NCBI RefSeq assembly: GCF_019393635.1
Contig: NC_057867.1
Coordinates: forward strand, 64,483,492-64,547,491
Reading direction: 5' to 3'
Length of the DNA stretch: 64,000 nt
Source: Dromiciops gliroides
Taxonomy: Eukaryota; Chordata; Mammalia; Microbiotheria; Microbiotheriidae
A program made the position numbers and the translations under genes. Positions 32,940 through 44,164 of this stretch are shown here, in pieces. How positions within the stretch are numbered: the stretch's first letter is position 1; every line of letters starts with the position of its first letter. The notes under the pieces are model-generated. The model had not been told where the DNA came from. It did no database searches and worked only from the letters and a program-made list of their open reading frames with translations.

Positions 32940-33930
32940 ATGGTCAGGAACAGACAGGCTTCTCCCCCACCCAATGCTGCTCAGGTACCCATTCTTGCTA
33001 AGCATCCATAGCTGATATTCTGACCCATACCTCCCACTTCCATTAGCTTTGTTCCCTTTTCTCTGCCCTTCCTCTTTCATAATCTGGAGGAACTGAGGCA
33101 AGCTAGATAGGTAAGCTAGGAGGGTAGAGGAAGGAAGGGCCGCTGGGACAGCTTAACCCCAGAATTAGAGTCCAACCAATAGCACACAGGCAGCCAGGCC
33201 CCCTAGGCAGCACTGCAGATCTTTTTCCCTGATGGCCACCTACCTCCTTCCCCCAGGGGGCATTGTGCCCATACCACCTGGCCTCGGGGGTTCCCCAGCC
33301 CTTTCAACCCCTTACCCCCTGGTGTGGCCCCCTCAGAAGGGGAGCAAAACCTCCAGCTGATGCTAGAAAGAGGACACGCCCACTGGGGTTTGTGGTTCAG
33401 TTTTATATTTTAAAAGGCCTCCTTAGCTTCATGCTGAGCTCAGCTGTGGCAGGAGGCCTGGGTGGAACCCATCCCTTTCCCTACCCCAGCTCCCAGGCAG
33501 TGAAATGGTCCGAGTAGCCCCCAGCACTGTCACCTGGCCCAGGCTTCCCAGGAACCAAGGCTTCCTGCTTTCTTGCCTGCTCTCCGGGGTTGCCTGCCCC
33601 TTGAGCCATTGAGCAATAGCACAGGAGATTCTCAGTAGACTGACACCCCATGTCAAACAGCTTCTTAACTTGGGCATGAGGGCAATGGTAGAGACAGAGA
33701 GGGACCCTAGAGACCAACCCCTGCTTCACTGATGGGGAGACTGGACTTGGGGGACAATCGCCTTAACCCAAGGGCCAAGCCTTCATAGTGAATCACCTGG
33801 ACCAATGCAGGCTTGGAACCCAGGGCTCCTGACCCCCCTTAACATGTGGCTAGTGTGGCAAAGCCTTAATTACAAGGATTTTCTCTAGCTTTTCAGTGGG
33901 GGAGAGGGAAGTGGGAGGGAAAAAATACTT
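32940..33930. other. Unassigned intron 2 DNA, GC-moderate
   Basis: No recognised repeat over about 1 kb. TTTTATATTTTAAAAGG near 33400 is an isolated AT-rich patch. Short frames here show no family signature. Confidence 0.4.
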
Positions 33931-34019
33931 GATAATTAGAAAAACATAGAATGTTTTTTTACAAAGCTCCTTCCAGGGATGGCATTCTGACAGAAGGGAG
34001 AAAGAGTGGGGCATAGGGT

Positions 34020-34145
34020 GAGAGGCTTAGGCTGGAAGGGGCCTTAGAGGTTATCTAGTCCAACCCCCTCAATATAAACTTGAGGAAACTGAAGCTGAGA
34101 GGGTTAGTGACTTGGCCAAGGTCACACAATTACTGAATGGCAAAG
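34020..34145 (-). repeat. MIR or CR1/L3-type fragment, antisense
   Basis: GGCTGGAAGGGGCCTTAGAG GTTATCTAGTCC, GAGGAAACTGAAGCTGAGAG and CCAAGGTCACACAATTACTG. Confidence 0.7.
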
Positions 34146-34384
34146 CCCCCACCATTGCCCCATCTTGGCCCTGCCCCAGCCTCCATGGGCATCTTGAAGG
34201 CAGAACCTACTGTTCTGATTGGAGTTTTGCCCAACTGAAGAGGCCAGAGGATGGATAGAAGGATAGAACCATAAGAAACCAGGGTCCAGAAGCAAAAGTC
34301 CAACTACAAGTCAGCCTCCAATTTCATAGGGATGGGGTGGACTGTGCAAGCCAGAGGGTGCTGGGAAGCCTAGTTTCTAGCTGT

Positions 34385-34480
34385 CTCTATATTTAATTAG
34401 CTGTGTGACCCTGGACAAAGCATTTCCTCCTCTGTGAAATGGGGAGATTGGTGCTAGCTTTGCCTATACATCCCAGGCCC
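34385..34480 (+). repeat. MIR fragment, sense
   Basis: TTAGCTGTGTGACCCTGGAC AAAGCATTTCCTCCTCTGTG AAATGGG. Confidence 0.65.
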
Positions 34481-34887
34481 ATTGAGATGCTCTGATGAGC
34501 ATGAAATGTCATACAGATGTGACATTGATGGAACCTAATCAAAATCCAATTGGCAGAGGTGAAAAAAGGAAGGCCTGGCTCTCTCAGAACCTACAGTTTG
34601 GCAGTTCCAGCAGGCTCAGGAAAGCCTGGGAGATAGGGAGAAAGTCCCAAGGTGGAGACCCGGAGTGGCTGGGTTTCAGTGGGAGTGTCTGACAGGGGAA
34701 GGGAAGTCATCACCAGGGGATCCCTGTTTAGCACTTAGACAGAAGGGGGCACTGCAGAAAAGGTAGATACAATGAGGGGGGTGACAGTTCTCCTTTGCTC
34801 TGCCCAGCAGAATTGGTTTCTGGGAAGGGGTCACATTTTAGGAAGAATGTTAACAAGCTGTAGGTAGATTAGAAAAAGGCAAACAGG

Positions 34888-35037
34888 GGGCGGGGCATCT
34901 AGGTGGCACAGCGGATAAAGCACCAGCCCTGGATTCAGGAGGACCTAAGTTCAAATCTGGCCTCAGACACTTGACAATTACTAGCTGTTTGACCTTGGAC
35001 AAGTCACTCAATGCCCCACAAAAAAAAGAAAAGAAAA
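34888..35037 (+). repeat. Short marsupial SINE inserted in the CR1/L3 element
   Basis: GGCATCTAGGTGGCACAGCG head, diverged CORE (CTGTTTGACCTTGGACAAG) and an AAAAG-rich tail. Perfect 17-bp target duplication AGAAAAAGGCAAACAGG at 34871-34887 and 35038-35054, made of CR1/L3 sequence. Confidence 0.95.
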
Positions 35038-35294
35038 AGAAAAAGGCAAACAGGATGGCAAAGGACCTTGAGTTCATGCCATATAATGCTCTGTTGAAGA
35101 AAATGAAAATGCAAGCCTGGAAAAGAGAAGGCTTAGAGGGGGCATGATGGCTGTCTCCATATTAAATGGAGCAGGGATTGATTCTGCATTGGTCCTCACT
35201 AGAAGTAAGGGAGAAATGGTACAAAGAAGGATGTTTGGGATCAATATAAGAAAGAATATCAATGTGGAAGTCATGCCTTAATCAGATCATTGAC

Positions 35295-35830
35295 TTATCA
35301 GCTCAAAGGTTCATTTGAGGAAAAAGCTAGAAAAAAGAATGATAATTAGAAAAAGATATGGCATACAATTGGAACACACTGCTGACCTATTACCTATTCA
35401 AACAACTAACTGATAAAGAAAAATGGATATTAGACAGTGGAAATGACACTGACACGTGTTATAATTGTATTCAGTTTGACTACAGCAGAAATCAGTTGCC
35501 AAAACAGGGAGACCAAAAGAACCACAAAACACCTTTGTCAACAAATATTTTATTTATTTGAGAGTCAGACAAGGCACAAAACAGGGAGATGTGTGCTCTC
35601 CAAAAGTGTTCACCACTGTAATGGAAGAGATCCAACACAGGAGTCAGGGGTCAAGAGTAAGGGATGACAGGTAGACGGGAGAAAGCACAGAAAGCCTCCG
35701 GTTTGTTGGGAGAACCGCCAAAGGAGAATCTATGGGAGGGCATATACAAGAATAACATGGGATGGACAGCTATGAATGAGTTGCAATCTGTGTCATCTGG
35801 AGGGAACAGAGATAGATCCAGTTGAGTAAA
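35295..35830 (+). mobile_element. RTE-like LINE remnant inserted in the CR1/L3 element
   Basis: The frame at 35437-35667 includes VRQGTKQGDVCSPKVFTTVM -like text in the adjacent frame (compare GVRQGD-SPKLFT of RTE reverse transcriptases), and 35690-35720 resembles the GRPPKRW end motif. Heavily decayed with internal loss. The RTE identity is likely but not certain. Confidence 0.5.
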
Positions 35831-36299
35831 AGGGCAAACTTCCAAACAATCACAAGCTTAGCAGTACAACAGGCTTCCTTATAATGGTGTGAGTTCCCAA
35901 TTACTGATGGTTTTCTAGCAGACACAAATATCTTCTTGTCAGAAATTCTTACACAGGGCAGAAGGGGGATCAAAATTATCTCTAAGGTCCCTTTCTACCT
36001 CTGAGATGCTGCCATCTTGCCCCAGGTTCCCAGATACTAGAAACAGCAAGAAAGTAGTTAACTAGGGTGAATCAACTGTCGTGCACTAATGTTCACAACA
36101 TCGAAAGAGTGTCAGATTTGGGTGGGAGAGTGGAGGGAGAGGATCTAGAAAATCCAAAGAGCCCTCCTGGAACCTTTTTCTTGGCTTTAACCAGCACCAA
36201 AGGACCATTCCCCTTCCCAGACTCTGGGTCTGCCCTTTCCTCACCCCCTCCATAGTAGATTGGAAAGCACTAGGCTCAGCGTGATCAGTATTAGGCAAT

Positions 36300-36480
36300 G
36301 CTGAGAGTGTCCAGGACTAGGGAGTCCGCTCTCCTCTGTCTGCCCTGGTCAGGAGAGAATCCAGAGGAAGAAAAAATAAGAGTCCACAGGAGGGCAAGCA
36401 GGATGGTGAGGGAGCTGGAGGTGCTTAGCCCAGAGAACAGATAAGAAACCTCCACTGGATGTCTCACTGGTGCCTCAATT
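36300..36480 (+). repeat. CR1/L3 fragment, sense
   Basis: GGAGAGAATCCAGAGGAAGA, CACAGGAGGGCAAGCAGGAT GGTGAGGGAGCTGGAGG and GCTTAGCCCAGAGAACAGAT AAGAAACC match CR1 in sense. Confidence 0.7.
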
Positions 36481-36484
36481 CTAT

Positions 36485-36735
36485 TCAATTCCATTTAAAT
36501 GTCTATTAAATGCCTGCTGTGTGCAAAGCATTGTTCTGGTGACTGGGAGAGATACAAAGTTTAGCTAATACACAGTCCCTGCCCTCACAAAGTCCCAAGT
36601 CTAGTAGATTGTAAATCCAGGAGACAGTTGAAAATGTGGCACTAGACACTTAACCTGCTGAGCCTCACTTTTCTCATGTGTAAAAGTCCAGGGGTCACAC
36701 TAGATGACCTCTGATTACCAATTAGAGACCTGTGA
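36485..36735. repeat. L2 3' end (-) followed by a MIR piece (+)
   Basis: TTAAATGTCTATTAAATGCC TGCTGTGTGCAAAGCATTGT (L2 reverse), then CTTAACCTGCTGAGCCTCAC TTTTCTCATGTG and CTAGATGACCTCTGATTACC (MIR sense). Confidence 0.7.
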
Positions 36736-36769
36736 TCTAATGCTAGAACTTGGGAAGGGAACTGGGGAT

Positions 36770-37200
36770 AAAGCTGGAGATGTCCAAGGGAGAGACAATA
36801 AAGAAAGAAGAGCTGTGAGCCACAGACTGGACCCTTGGGAGCTATCCACATTTAGAGGGTGGGAAGAGTAAGTGGAGCCAGTGAAAGGGAAACAACTGAA
36901 GAAGTAGAACCAGATAGCATAGGTGAAGCCAAAGGGTGAGAGTTCAAGAAGCAGATTCATTAGACAGTGGCACCTTCTGCCTAGAGGTTCAAAAAGATAA
37001 GAACTGAGAAAAGGCCACTGGATTTGGCGATTGCGATTGCTGATGATTTTCAAAAGCGCAATCTTATGAAATGGTGGGGTTAGGAGCTGATTCACAAGGA
37101 ATGGAGGAATTAATTGGAAATGGGAGATAATTTGGGCAGTTGGGGTAGATGACTCCTTCAAGGACATTAATGGTGGAAAGTAGAGAGAGGAAAGGTAATA
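36770..37200 (-). mobile_element. L2 LINE ORF2 remnant, antisense
   Basis: Antisense L2 ORF2 text: GAACTGAGAAAAGGCCACTG GATTTGGCGATT, AAATGGTGGGGTTAGGAGCT GATT and ACTCCTTCAAGGA. Decayed on the minus strand. Confidence 0.65.
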
Positions 37201-37208
37201 GCTTTTGT

Positions 37209-37458
37209 TGTTTTTCAGTCGTTTTCAGTCATATCTGACCCTTTTTGACCCCACTTGGGCTTTTCTTGGCAGAGGTACCAGAGTGATTTGCCATTTCCTT
37301 CTCCAGATCATTTTCCAGATGAGGAAACTGAGGCAAACAGAGTTAAGTGCCTTGCCCAGGCTCACACAGCTAGTAAGTGCTTGAGGCCAGATTTAAACTC
37401 AAGTCTACCTGACTCCAGGCCCAGCACTCTATACACTGTAGCAGCACCTAGCTGCCCT
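37209..37458 (-). repeat. Long-type CORE SINE, antisense, with an RTE-like tail
   Basis: Reading the + strand: GTTGTTTTTCAGTCGTTTTC AGTCATATCTGACCC (reverse of the RTE-like 3' tail), TTTGCCATTTCCTTCTCCAG, GAGGAAACTGAGGCAAACAG, CACACAGCTAGTAAGTGC and finally GCAGCACCTAGCTGCC, the reversed SINE head. Essentially full length, about 250 bp. Confidence 0.85.
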
Positions 37459-37599
37459 AGGACAATAGGTAAAGGGATTCAGAGAATAATGGGATAGATT
37501 GTTAAACTAGAGGAGGCCAAGTATTGTGCTGCTCTGCAACTCAGGAAGCTGTTGTCAAGGGACCTCGTTGGGAGATTGTCTAGACCACAGCAAATTTAA

Positions 37600-37800
37600 T
37601 GCAGGGATTAGAAGAAGGGAGAGGGAAGATTGAGGAGAGAAGCTAGCAATAAGGAAGGAGAGAAGGGATAGAGAGGGCAGAGGAAAGAATTGGGAAAAGA
37701 GAAGAAAAAGAGAAAAGAAGATGAAGAGTAGGGTTCAAAGCAAAGGGCGCATAAAAAAGAGGATGAGGCAGGGAAAACATACATAAAGAGGATGAAGGAA
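37600..37800 (+). repeat. Purine-rich (GA) low-complexity stretch
   Basis: Some 200 bp of G/A-rich sequence with AGAAG/GGAAG units and few pyrimidines. The long frame on the other strand is a composition artefact. Confidence 0.75.
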
Positions 37801-38249
37801 GCTGCAGATTTGGCAGGAAAACAATGAATTCCCCCCCCCAGCCCAGCCAATTGGGAGAACTTCCATTTTCCCCATTGCTATTACATAAGTAGCCATCAAT
37901 GATTCAGCCCTGCTGAGATCAAGCCATTTCCCAGCCCCAGCCCTTCCCTTTGCCACCCCCACCCCTATCCATGAAAGCAAAACCTCAAGCTCTATGTTTG
38001 CCCTCCTGGAGGGATCACCTAGAATGCAGGGTTAACTGTTCCCCAGAGAGAAGATACCCTCATCCAGAAGCTCTGGGGTAGGAGACTGGTGTAGGGCCAG
38101 GTTTCAGGATGCAGGGGCTACCCCAGCCCTTCATGGGCAAGCTCTGGAGGAAGTCAGCCTAGAGGAAGGCTGCTGCCTTGCTTTCCCCCCCAAAAAAAGC
38201 CTTCCAATTGGGCTCACTGCTCTGGTTTTCCCTTTTAAAAAATTAAGAA

Positions 38250-38391
38250 GGGGCAGCTAGGTGGCACAGTGGATAAAGCACCGGCCCTGGATTCAGGAGG
38301 ACCTGAGTTCAAATCTGGCCTCAGACACTTGACACTTACTAGCTGTGTGACCCTGGGCAAGTCACTTAACCCTCATTGCCCCGCAAAAAAA
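38250..38391 (+). repeat. Short marsupial SINE
   Basis: Near-consensus copy GGGGCAGCTAGGTGGCACAG ... CTCATTGCCCCGC plus an A tail. Target duplication not clear in the A/T-rich flank. Confidence 0.95.
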
Positions 38392-38619
38392 TTTTTTAAA
38401 TAAAAAGATGAAGAAGGGAAAACATGGTTTAGGATTTGTTTGCTCCCAAGAAGGGACCTTAGTACCAGCAGAGCAGCCAAGGACCAGGGGCAGCCATTCT
38501 CCAGCTACCTTCTGTCCCCTGGATTGTCCCGAAGAGCCAGAGGGCTTCCCGGGCTGGTGCTTCGTTCAAGTTAGGAGGAGGGCTAGTTTTCAGAGAGATG
38601 GGGTCAACAGGTTTTTCAG

Positions 38620-38700
38620 ATCAATTCAAGGCAAAAAGCATTTGGGCACTTACCGTGTGCCAGGCCATGTGCTAGGCTCTGGAGAGACAGAAGCAAAAAG
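38620..38700 (-). repeat. L2 3' end, antisense
   Basis: AAAAAGCATTTGGGCACTTA CCGTGTGCCAGGCCATGTGC TAGGCTC. Confidence 0.7.
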
Positions 38701-38963
38701 AAAAGAATTGATTTCTTTATGTGTAATCAGAAAGCTAAGGCCTTGAGGAATTGACATGGGTTAAAGTTGTGCTGAGCCTTCTAAAAAGACCTGTATAGCT
38801 CACTATTCCCAGATACCCCCCACCAACTTCCACTCCCCTACCTTTGCTCATACTGTTCAGTGGAATGTCCTTTACCCCATTCCTGCCTTTTGCAGTGCTG
38901 TCTGATTGAATACCACCAGAAATGGAGAGCTCACTACCTTTCAGAAGTAGGATGGCATAGAGT

Positions 38964-39172
38964 AGGAAGTCTTAACCTTTCTTATGTCAGGGACCCCATG
39001 GGCAATCAGTTTGGTGAAGTCTATGAGCCCCTTATCAAAACAATGTTTTTAAATGCATAAAATATATAGACTTACAAAGGAAATTAATTAGAAAATTAGG
39101 AAACTAATTATGAAATATAATTATCAAAATATTTCTTAAAAAATAAGTTCATAAACCCCAGGTTAAGAATAA
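38964..39172 (+). mobile_element. hAT-type MITE (same family as 12809-13049)
   Basis: Ends GGAAGTCTTAACC and GGTTAAGAATAAA are imperfect inverted copies. Interior GGGACCCCATGGGCAATC, AAACAATGTTTTTAAATGCATAAAATATAT and ATTATCAAAATATTTCTTAA match the family. Confidence 0.7.
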
Positions 39173-39179
39173 AGGATAG

Positions 39180-39330
39180 AGGGCAGCTAGAGGGTGCAGT
39201 AGATAAAGCAAAGGCCCTGGATTCAGGAGGACCTGAGTTCAAATGCGGCCTCAGACACTTGACACTTACTAGCTGTGTGACCCTAGGCAAGTCACTTAAC
39301 CCTTATTGCCCCACAAAAAAAAAAGAAAAA
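39180..39330 (+). repeat. Short marsupial SINE
   Basis: GGGCAGCTAGAGGGTGCAGT head with a few mismatches in the A box. Likely diverged duplication AAAGGATAGAG / AAAAGGACAGAG. Inserted at the edge of the hAT MITE. Confidence 0.92.
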
Positions 39331-39334
39331 AGGA

Positions 39335-39530
39335 CAGAGTTCTAGACTTGGAGTCAAAAATCCTTGGATTTAAATACTGCCCCCAAACACTTAATAAGCT
39401 GTGTGAACCTAAGCAAGTCCACCTCTCTGGGCCTCAATTTTCTCATCTGTAAAATGGGCATGACAATATTGTTGTGAGGCTCAAATGAGAGAATGCAGAG
39501 ATTCATTTTGCAAACCATAAAGGGTGGTAG
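39335..39530 (+). repeat. MIR-type SINE, sense
   Basis: GAGTTCTAGACTTGGAGTCA, CTGTGTGAACCTAAGCAAGT, GGGCCTCAATTTTCTCATCT GTAAAATGGGCATG and GCAAACCATAAAG. Confidence 0.8.
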
Positions 39531-39834
39531 ACATGGCACCTAGTCTGATGAATCACCAGATGCTAGGAGAATGTACTACTCTTATTTCATTGGGGAGGTG
39601 GTGGTTTCTGGTTTCCTGGGAGGTGGGGGGAGGCGAGACAAGGGACTTTAGATGTGGAATTTTATATGCACATGTAGTCACTGTGGTGGTTTTGTTTAAC
39701 TTTTTCTTTATTACAAGGAAAGACTCACTGGAGGGTAGGAGCAGGGAGATATCTGGAAATTTCTAGGCTGGAAAAACAAAAGGTATTAATAAAGCTTTTG
39801 AAAGTAAAAATAAAATAAATCACAATATTGGTAA

Positions 39835-39975
39835 GTTAGAGGTCAGAATTCTGATCCTGGCTCTAACCGCTGCCACTCACTCACAGTGGTACCTTGGACA
39901 AGTCACTTCCTGTTCTGTGTCTTGCTTCCCCTTTTAAATCTGTAAAATGGGTCAAGTGGTGTTTACTTTGATCTC
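39835..39975 (+). repeat. MIR-type SINE fragment, sense
   Basis: CTGATCCTGGCTCTAACCGC, GTACCTTGGACAAGTCACTT CC and TTTTAAATCTGTAAAATGGG. Confidence 0.65.
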
Positions 39976-40039
39976 AGGGATGCAGTAGAAAGAATTGAAC
40001 ACGAGGTAGGAAAAAAAGTGCCATTGAAAATACAGAAAT

Positions 40040-40168
40040 AAGCACTGGCCCTGGATTCAGGAGTACCTGAGTTCAAATCCGGCCTCAGACACTTGACACT
40101 TACTAGCTGTGTGACCCTGGGCAAGTCACTTAACCCCCATTGCCACGCAAAAAAAAAAAAAAAGAATA
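40040..40168 (+). repeat. Short marsupial SINE, 5'-truncated
   Basis: Starts inside the family at AAGCACTGGCCCTGGATTCA, so the A-box-like head is missing, and ends with a 16-A tail. 15-bp target duplication TGAAAATACAGAAAT (40025-40039) / TGAAAGTACAGAAAT (40170-40184). Confidence 0.95.
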
Positions 40169-40189
40169 ATGAAAGTACAGAAATGCTCC

Positions 40190-41895
40190 CAATAACCTTT
40201 CTAGACCTTCACTGTGTCCTGATAGCAGTGTAGTAGGGCCTGATAGAAGGTCGAACCCATGTACACTTTGAGGTCTTTGGCTAAAAAGGACAAAAGGCAA
40301 TCATTAACACTGCTGTAGGGGAACAGGTCCCTTCTTGACTTTAACCTTACCTTACCGAGAAAACAGGAAGACATTGTATAGACTTCACAGACTTTTTATT
40401 GATACCAGGAGAAAACCCAGTCACTTTTTTAACCAGGATAGAAACCTGGCAGTTCCACTTGCCGTAGAAATTCGAAACCAGCCCTTGTGCCCCACAGAGT
40501 TAAGGCTTCACAAACACAGGTGGGACAAACCCCCAGCCCTGGACTCACTGCTGTAGGGAGACAGCAGAGGGAACCAGAAGCACAACCAAGTCCATGGCCC
40601 TGTTAGCCTGGTTTCAAGGTTAGAGCTCTGTGGGAAAAGAGGTCACTTACTGCTTGTAGTCTCCAAGGCTGTCCTGATGCTTCCTGGTGGGTTTTTCATG
40701 AAGAGAGGGAGCCTGAGGGTCTCTGAACACAGTTGTCATAGCTGCTTCGCCTTGTAGCCAACACTGCTTTCCTTACATGGCCAAAGCCCATGTTTCTTTC
40801 CATTGGCTATGGCCAGATGTGAGAACTCAGTTAGAAAACGGCTGATTTCTCACCTGATATACTTGGAGCTGGTTGAAATTTGTTCTCCAGAGGTCATGAA
40901 TTCAGGCTGGAGGTGACCAGATCCGTGGTATGGTTAGAAAGCTGCCTTGATCATAATGGCAGCTTGCTGCCATCCATGTATCTGTCATAGTCCCATGATC
41001 ACTGACTGCCAGGGTCCTGTGACCTCTAACCAAGGCCCAGTCAAGAGAATAGAAGAAACTCAGAGGATATTGAGTGCAGCTGTCATTCAACTGAGTCATC
41101 ACTCCCAAGCCTTTCGATGTTCTCTGTGCCCAAGACCTCAAGCAGCTTGCAGCACAGTCCAACACAACTTTCTTAAGGGACATGACACAAGGGAACAAAC
41201 ACAGGAAAAGCCACACAGGCAGCCACACCCGCACTCTTCTGCTGCACGGAAGTCTTACCTGACTCTCCCTCCTGTCAACATGGGCAACTCTACAGTCTCA
41301 GAGTGAGAGCTAGTTTAGAGGCACCAGCTCAGAGATGGCTTTGATAGGTTGCTTCCAGTTAGTCTCAGAGTGGAAAAGAAGTCATTGCCCTCCTTAAGGC
41401 TGTTGCTTCTACCTTCCTCCTCCCACAGCTCAATTGGCCTGTCTCCTGGATTGTGGTAACAGTATCACCTTTAGCCATTCGGGGGACAATCTTGATCAGT
41501 TTATCAGGAAAAACCAGGCTTTCTGAACTGTTGATAGTAAAGGCTCAACCCCAAGGAGCCTGAACTGAAAATCACATTCAGGACTCAGTGGGGGACACTT
41601 GATGGCACTTTGGTTCTGCATCTAAAGATTTATTGTGAGACCACCGCCAGGACCATACCCTGGGACCATGCTGGCCTTATTGGTGACTGCCTTTCCCATA
41701 CCACCATTTCAGGAAAGCTTCAGCCATGCTTCATGTCACTCCCTTCTCTTCAGCCACCTCCACCTCTGGAAACTTGAACCACGAACCATGACTATATCAA
41801 CTCTGCCATTATCGCTAGATGGGATTTGTCGAATGACCCCCCTCATCGTCCTTGAAATTTTCCAGTCTAAAGAGTCCCCTATGTGTGTTGTTTCC
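40190..41895. other. Unassigned, repeat-poor intron 2 DNA
   Basis: About 1.7 kb with no recognised repeat family or coding motif on either strand. Several open frames exist, but none shows a domain or codon pattern I can support. Confidence 0.4.
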
Positions 41896-41899
41896 TTGT

Positions 41900-41997
41900 G
41901 AGAATGTAAGCCCTTTGAGGGCAGAGACTGTCTTTGCATTTGTATTTGTCTGTACAGTGCTTGGCACATCTACTTACTAAATGCCTTTTCATTCATT
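41900..41997 (+). repeat. L2 3' end, sense
   Basis: GAATGTAAGCCCTTTGAGGG CAGAGACTG, CAGTGCTTGGCACATCTACT TACTAAATGCC and a CATTCATTTG end. Confidence 0.8.
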
Positions 41998-41999
41998 TG

Positions 42000-43260
42000 C
42001 ACACTTTGGGCAATAAGCTGGCACAGGGCAGCAGTCTCTTCCAGTGGTTCTTGTATCAGGATCTCTGTCCTAGTAGGGAGGACCCCTTTGCTAAATGTGG
42101 ACTTCCCTTTCTGCTTCCTGACCCAAGATAAGCCCAGGAGATCATGAACTCCAACAGAACTCCAAATCTCCTGGCTAGAATAAGATCTTTTATCTGGATG
42201 GACCTGGCATTTGGGGCTGGCCAAGTAGTGCCATGCTACTCAGGATGCCACTGATCTCCATCTCCCTGACCCTGAACTCACTTAGCTTTCTCCATTACCA
42301 TGAGGCAGCTCCCCATAACAATATCAGCTGACCTGACCTTAACCCTGCCCTGCTATCGCCACCTAGACTCTACCAACCCCTGGGAGGCTCGGCTGATTCC
42401 TTCGCCAATGTGCCCAGTGCCAGTTTCCCTGGCTGAGAATTGTCCACCCTGCTCTGTCTACCACTCCCTGCCTGTGTATCTCGAATCAAACATGGAGTCT
42501 GTCTTTCTCAGATGAAGACATGGAGGACTCTAGTGGGGTAGCAGAAGGGAGCCATTTTACGGTGTCCCTTAGTACCTTCCCAATCACTCCCAGCTAAAAT
42601 GTCCTTACCTAGAAACACATTCACTCTCCATCTCCTTGTCAGGCACTTCTTTGCAACTTTGCTGTGCTGGTCAAGGTGTATTTGTAGAAATAATACATCT
42701 CCTCCATGCACAAACGCCCTGGAAGTGGAAGCGAATCCCCTGGAACTTGTGGCATCACATCTATCTTCAAAGAAACTTTGTGATGAAATAAGCAGAGACA
42801 TAAGACTTGTCCACAGAAATGAAGACAAGCACCATTTGACTGGTGAAGAAGCCCTCCCAGAGTCCCACACCTGACTTTTTGCTGGTGGAGTCTCTTCCCA
42901 CAGAACTGAGAAAGGGCAGGAGGGCAGGGAGGAATCCGGGTCTGGCATTGCCAAGAACCTCGAATCTTCCGGGTAACTTCCCTAGAGATGCAACAAGGGA
43001 GCAGAGGTGGGAGTCCTTTTCTTCTGTATGGCATGATGTGTTGACTTGGGAAGGATGCAACACTCTTATCTTTGGGGCAGCTGTCACTGGTGGTCATGAC
43101 AGCAGCTCCACTGGTGGCCAGATGGGGCCAGACGTATAGAGGCAGAAGGGTGGATCTTGGTGTGTCAAATACTGGTCAAATACCAAAATCACTGGGCTGC
43201 AATTAGGGATGTGGCATCCAGAGCAGCTTAGCCCATGCCTCACACCTGGTATCCCTCCTC
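42000..43260. other. Unassigned, repeat-poor intron 2 DNA
   Basis: No gene or repeat family recognised. Overlapping open frames on both strands near 42500-43140 lack family signatures and are taken as chance. Confidence 0.4.
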
Positions 43261-43464
43261 AGGCACCCTCAGCTCAGAGAATCTTAGAACAGGAAGGAAG
43301 CATAGAGTCATAGAACTTGGGAGCTGAAAATCATTTGACCTTTCTAAGCCTCTCTCCTCAGCCATAAAATGAAAACGCTAATAACACTCATACTCCCTTC
43401 ATTCTGGGTGACCATTAAAGCACTCTAGAAATGTATGCTATTATAATTTTTTTAAATCCTTTTG

Positions 43465-43660
43465 GGTTCTATCAGCACCTGGACTCAGGAAGACCTGGGT
43501 TCCAATCCTCCCTCAGGTACTTAAAAGCTATATGAGGCTGGGTAAGTTACTTCAGCTCTCTCAGCCTCAATTTCCGCATATATAAAAATTAAGAAAAAAA
43601 AATTAAGGGGGTGGACTCAGTGGCCTCTAAGGTATCTTGCAGATCAAAATCTATGCAATG
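43465..43660 (+). repeat. MIR-type SINE, sense
   Basis: CACCTGGACTCAGGAAGACC TGGGTTCCAATCC, CTATATGAGGCTGGGTAAGT and TCAGCCTCAATTTCCGCATA, then GTGGACTCAGTGGCCTCTAA GG. Confidence 0.75.
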
Positions 43661-44164
43661 TAGCTGCTCTGGGTAACTCTTTTGCTCTCATACTGGGGAA
43701 TAGAGAAGGGACCATTGGGCCAAGAAAAGGCCATATTGAACAGAGGTAGACTGTCATATTGTAATTTCCTTCCTGAGGAGAAATGGTGTGAGAATGAGCA
43801 CATTTCTCTAGAGCTAGCTAGAATGAACAGATGCATGGGGCTCAGCCCCGGGTTGCAATGATACAGAACTAGATAAAATGGCCATAAAACTTCAGAAATT
43901 CAAATCTTCTGTCACATCCCATATGTAATGGCAAAGGGCTCCTCCCAAGCCCCTGTTGCAGCCCACTGAGAAAATCATTACCTAATGAAGAAAACAGAAG
44001 AGGAAAAGCACAGCAAATCCTTGTAAACAGAACTGTGCCCTAGGCAGGTTTAAAAACTGTGCCCCTGTGTGTTCATCAAAGGCTTTAAGCCTTCGCTGAC
44101 ACATCCACCTAACTTATCAAATCAACCCTTTTGAGCCACAGAGGGGAGTAATTTGAGATATTGT

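Larger units (their letters stand above)
34825..36012 (+). mobile_element. CR1/L3-type LINE 3' end, sense, split twice by later insertions
   Basis: Three collinear CR1/L3 blocks: 34825-34887 (CATTTTAGGAAGAATGTTAA), 35038-35290 (GGATGGCAAAGGACCTTGAG, CCATATAATGCTCTGTTGAA, TATAAGAAAGAATATC) and about 35830-36012 (ATGGTGTGAGTTCCCAATTA, CTAAGGTCCCTTTCTACCTC TGAGA). A short SINE separates the first pair and an RTE-like remnant the second. Confidence 0.7.

Noticed and set aside
40947-41306. 119-codon + strand frame and a 110-codon antisense partner
   Set aside because: No recognisable domain; a matching open antisense frame is common by chance at this composition.
42508-43139. Cluster of overlapping 90-150 codon frames on both strands
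   Set aside because: Mutually overlapping in several frames, no family signature, no splice or start context.
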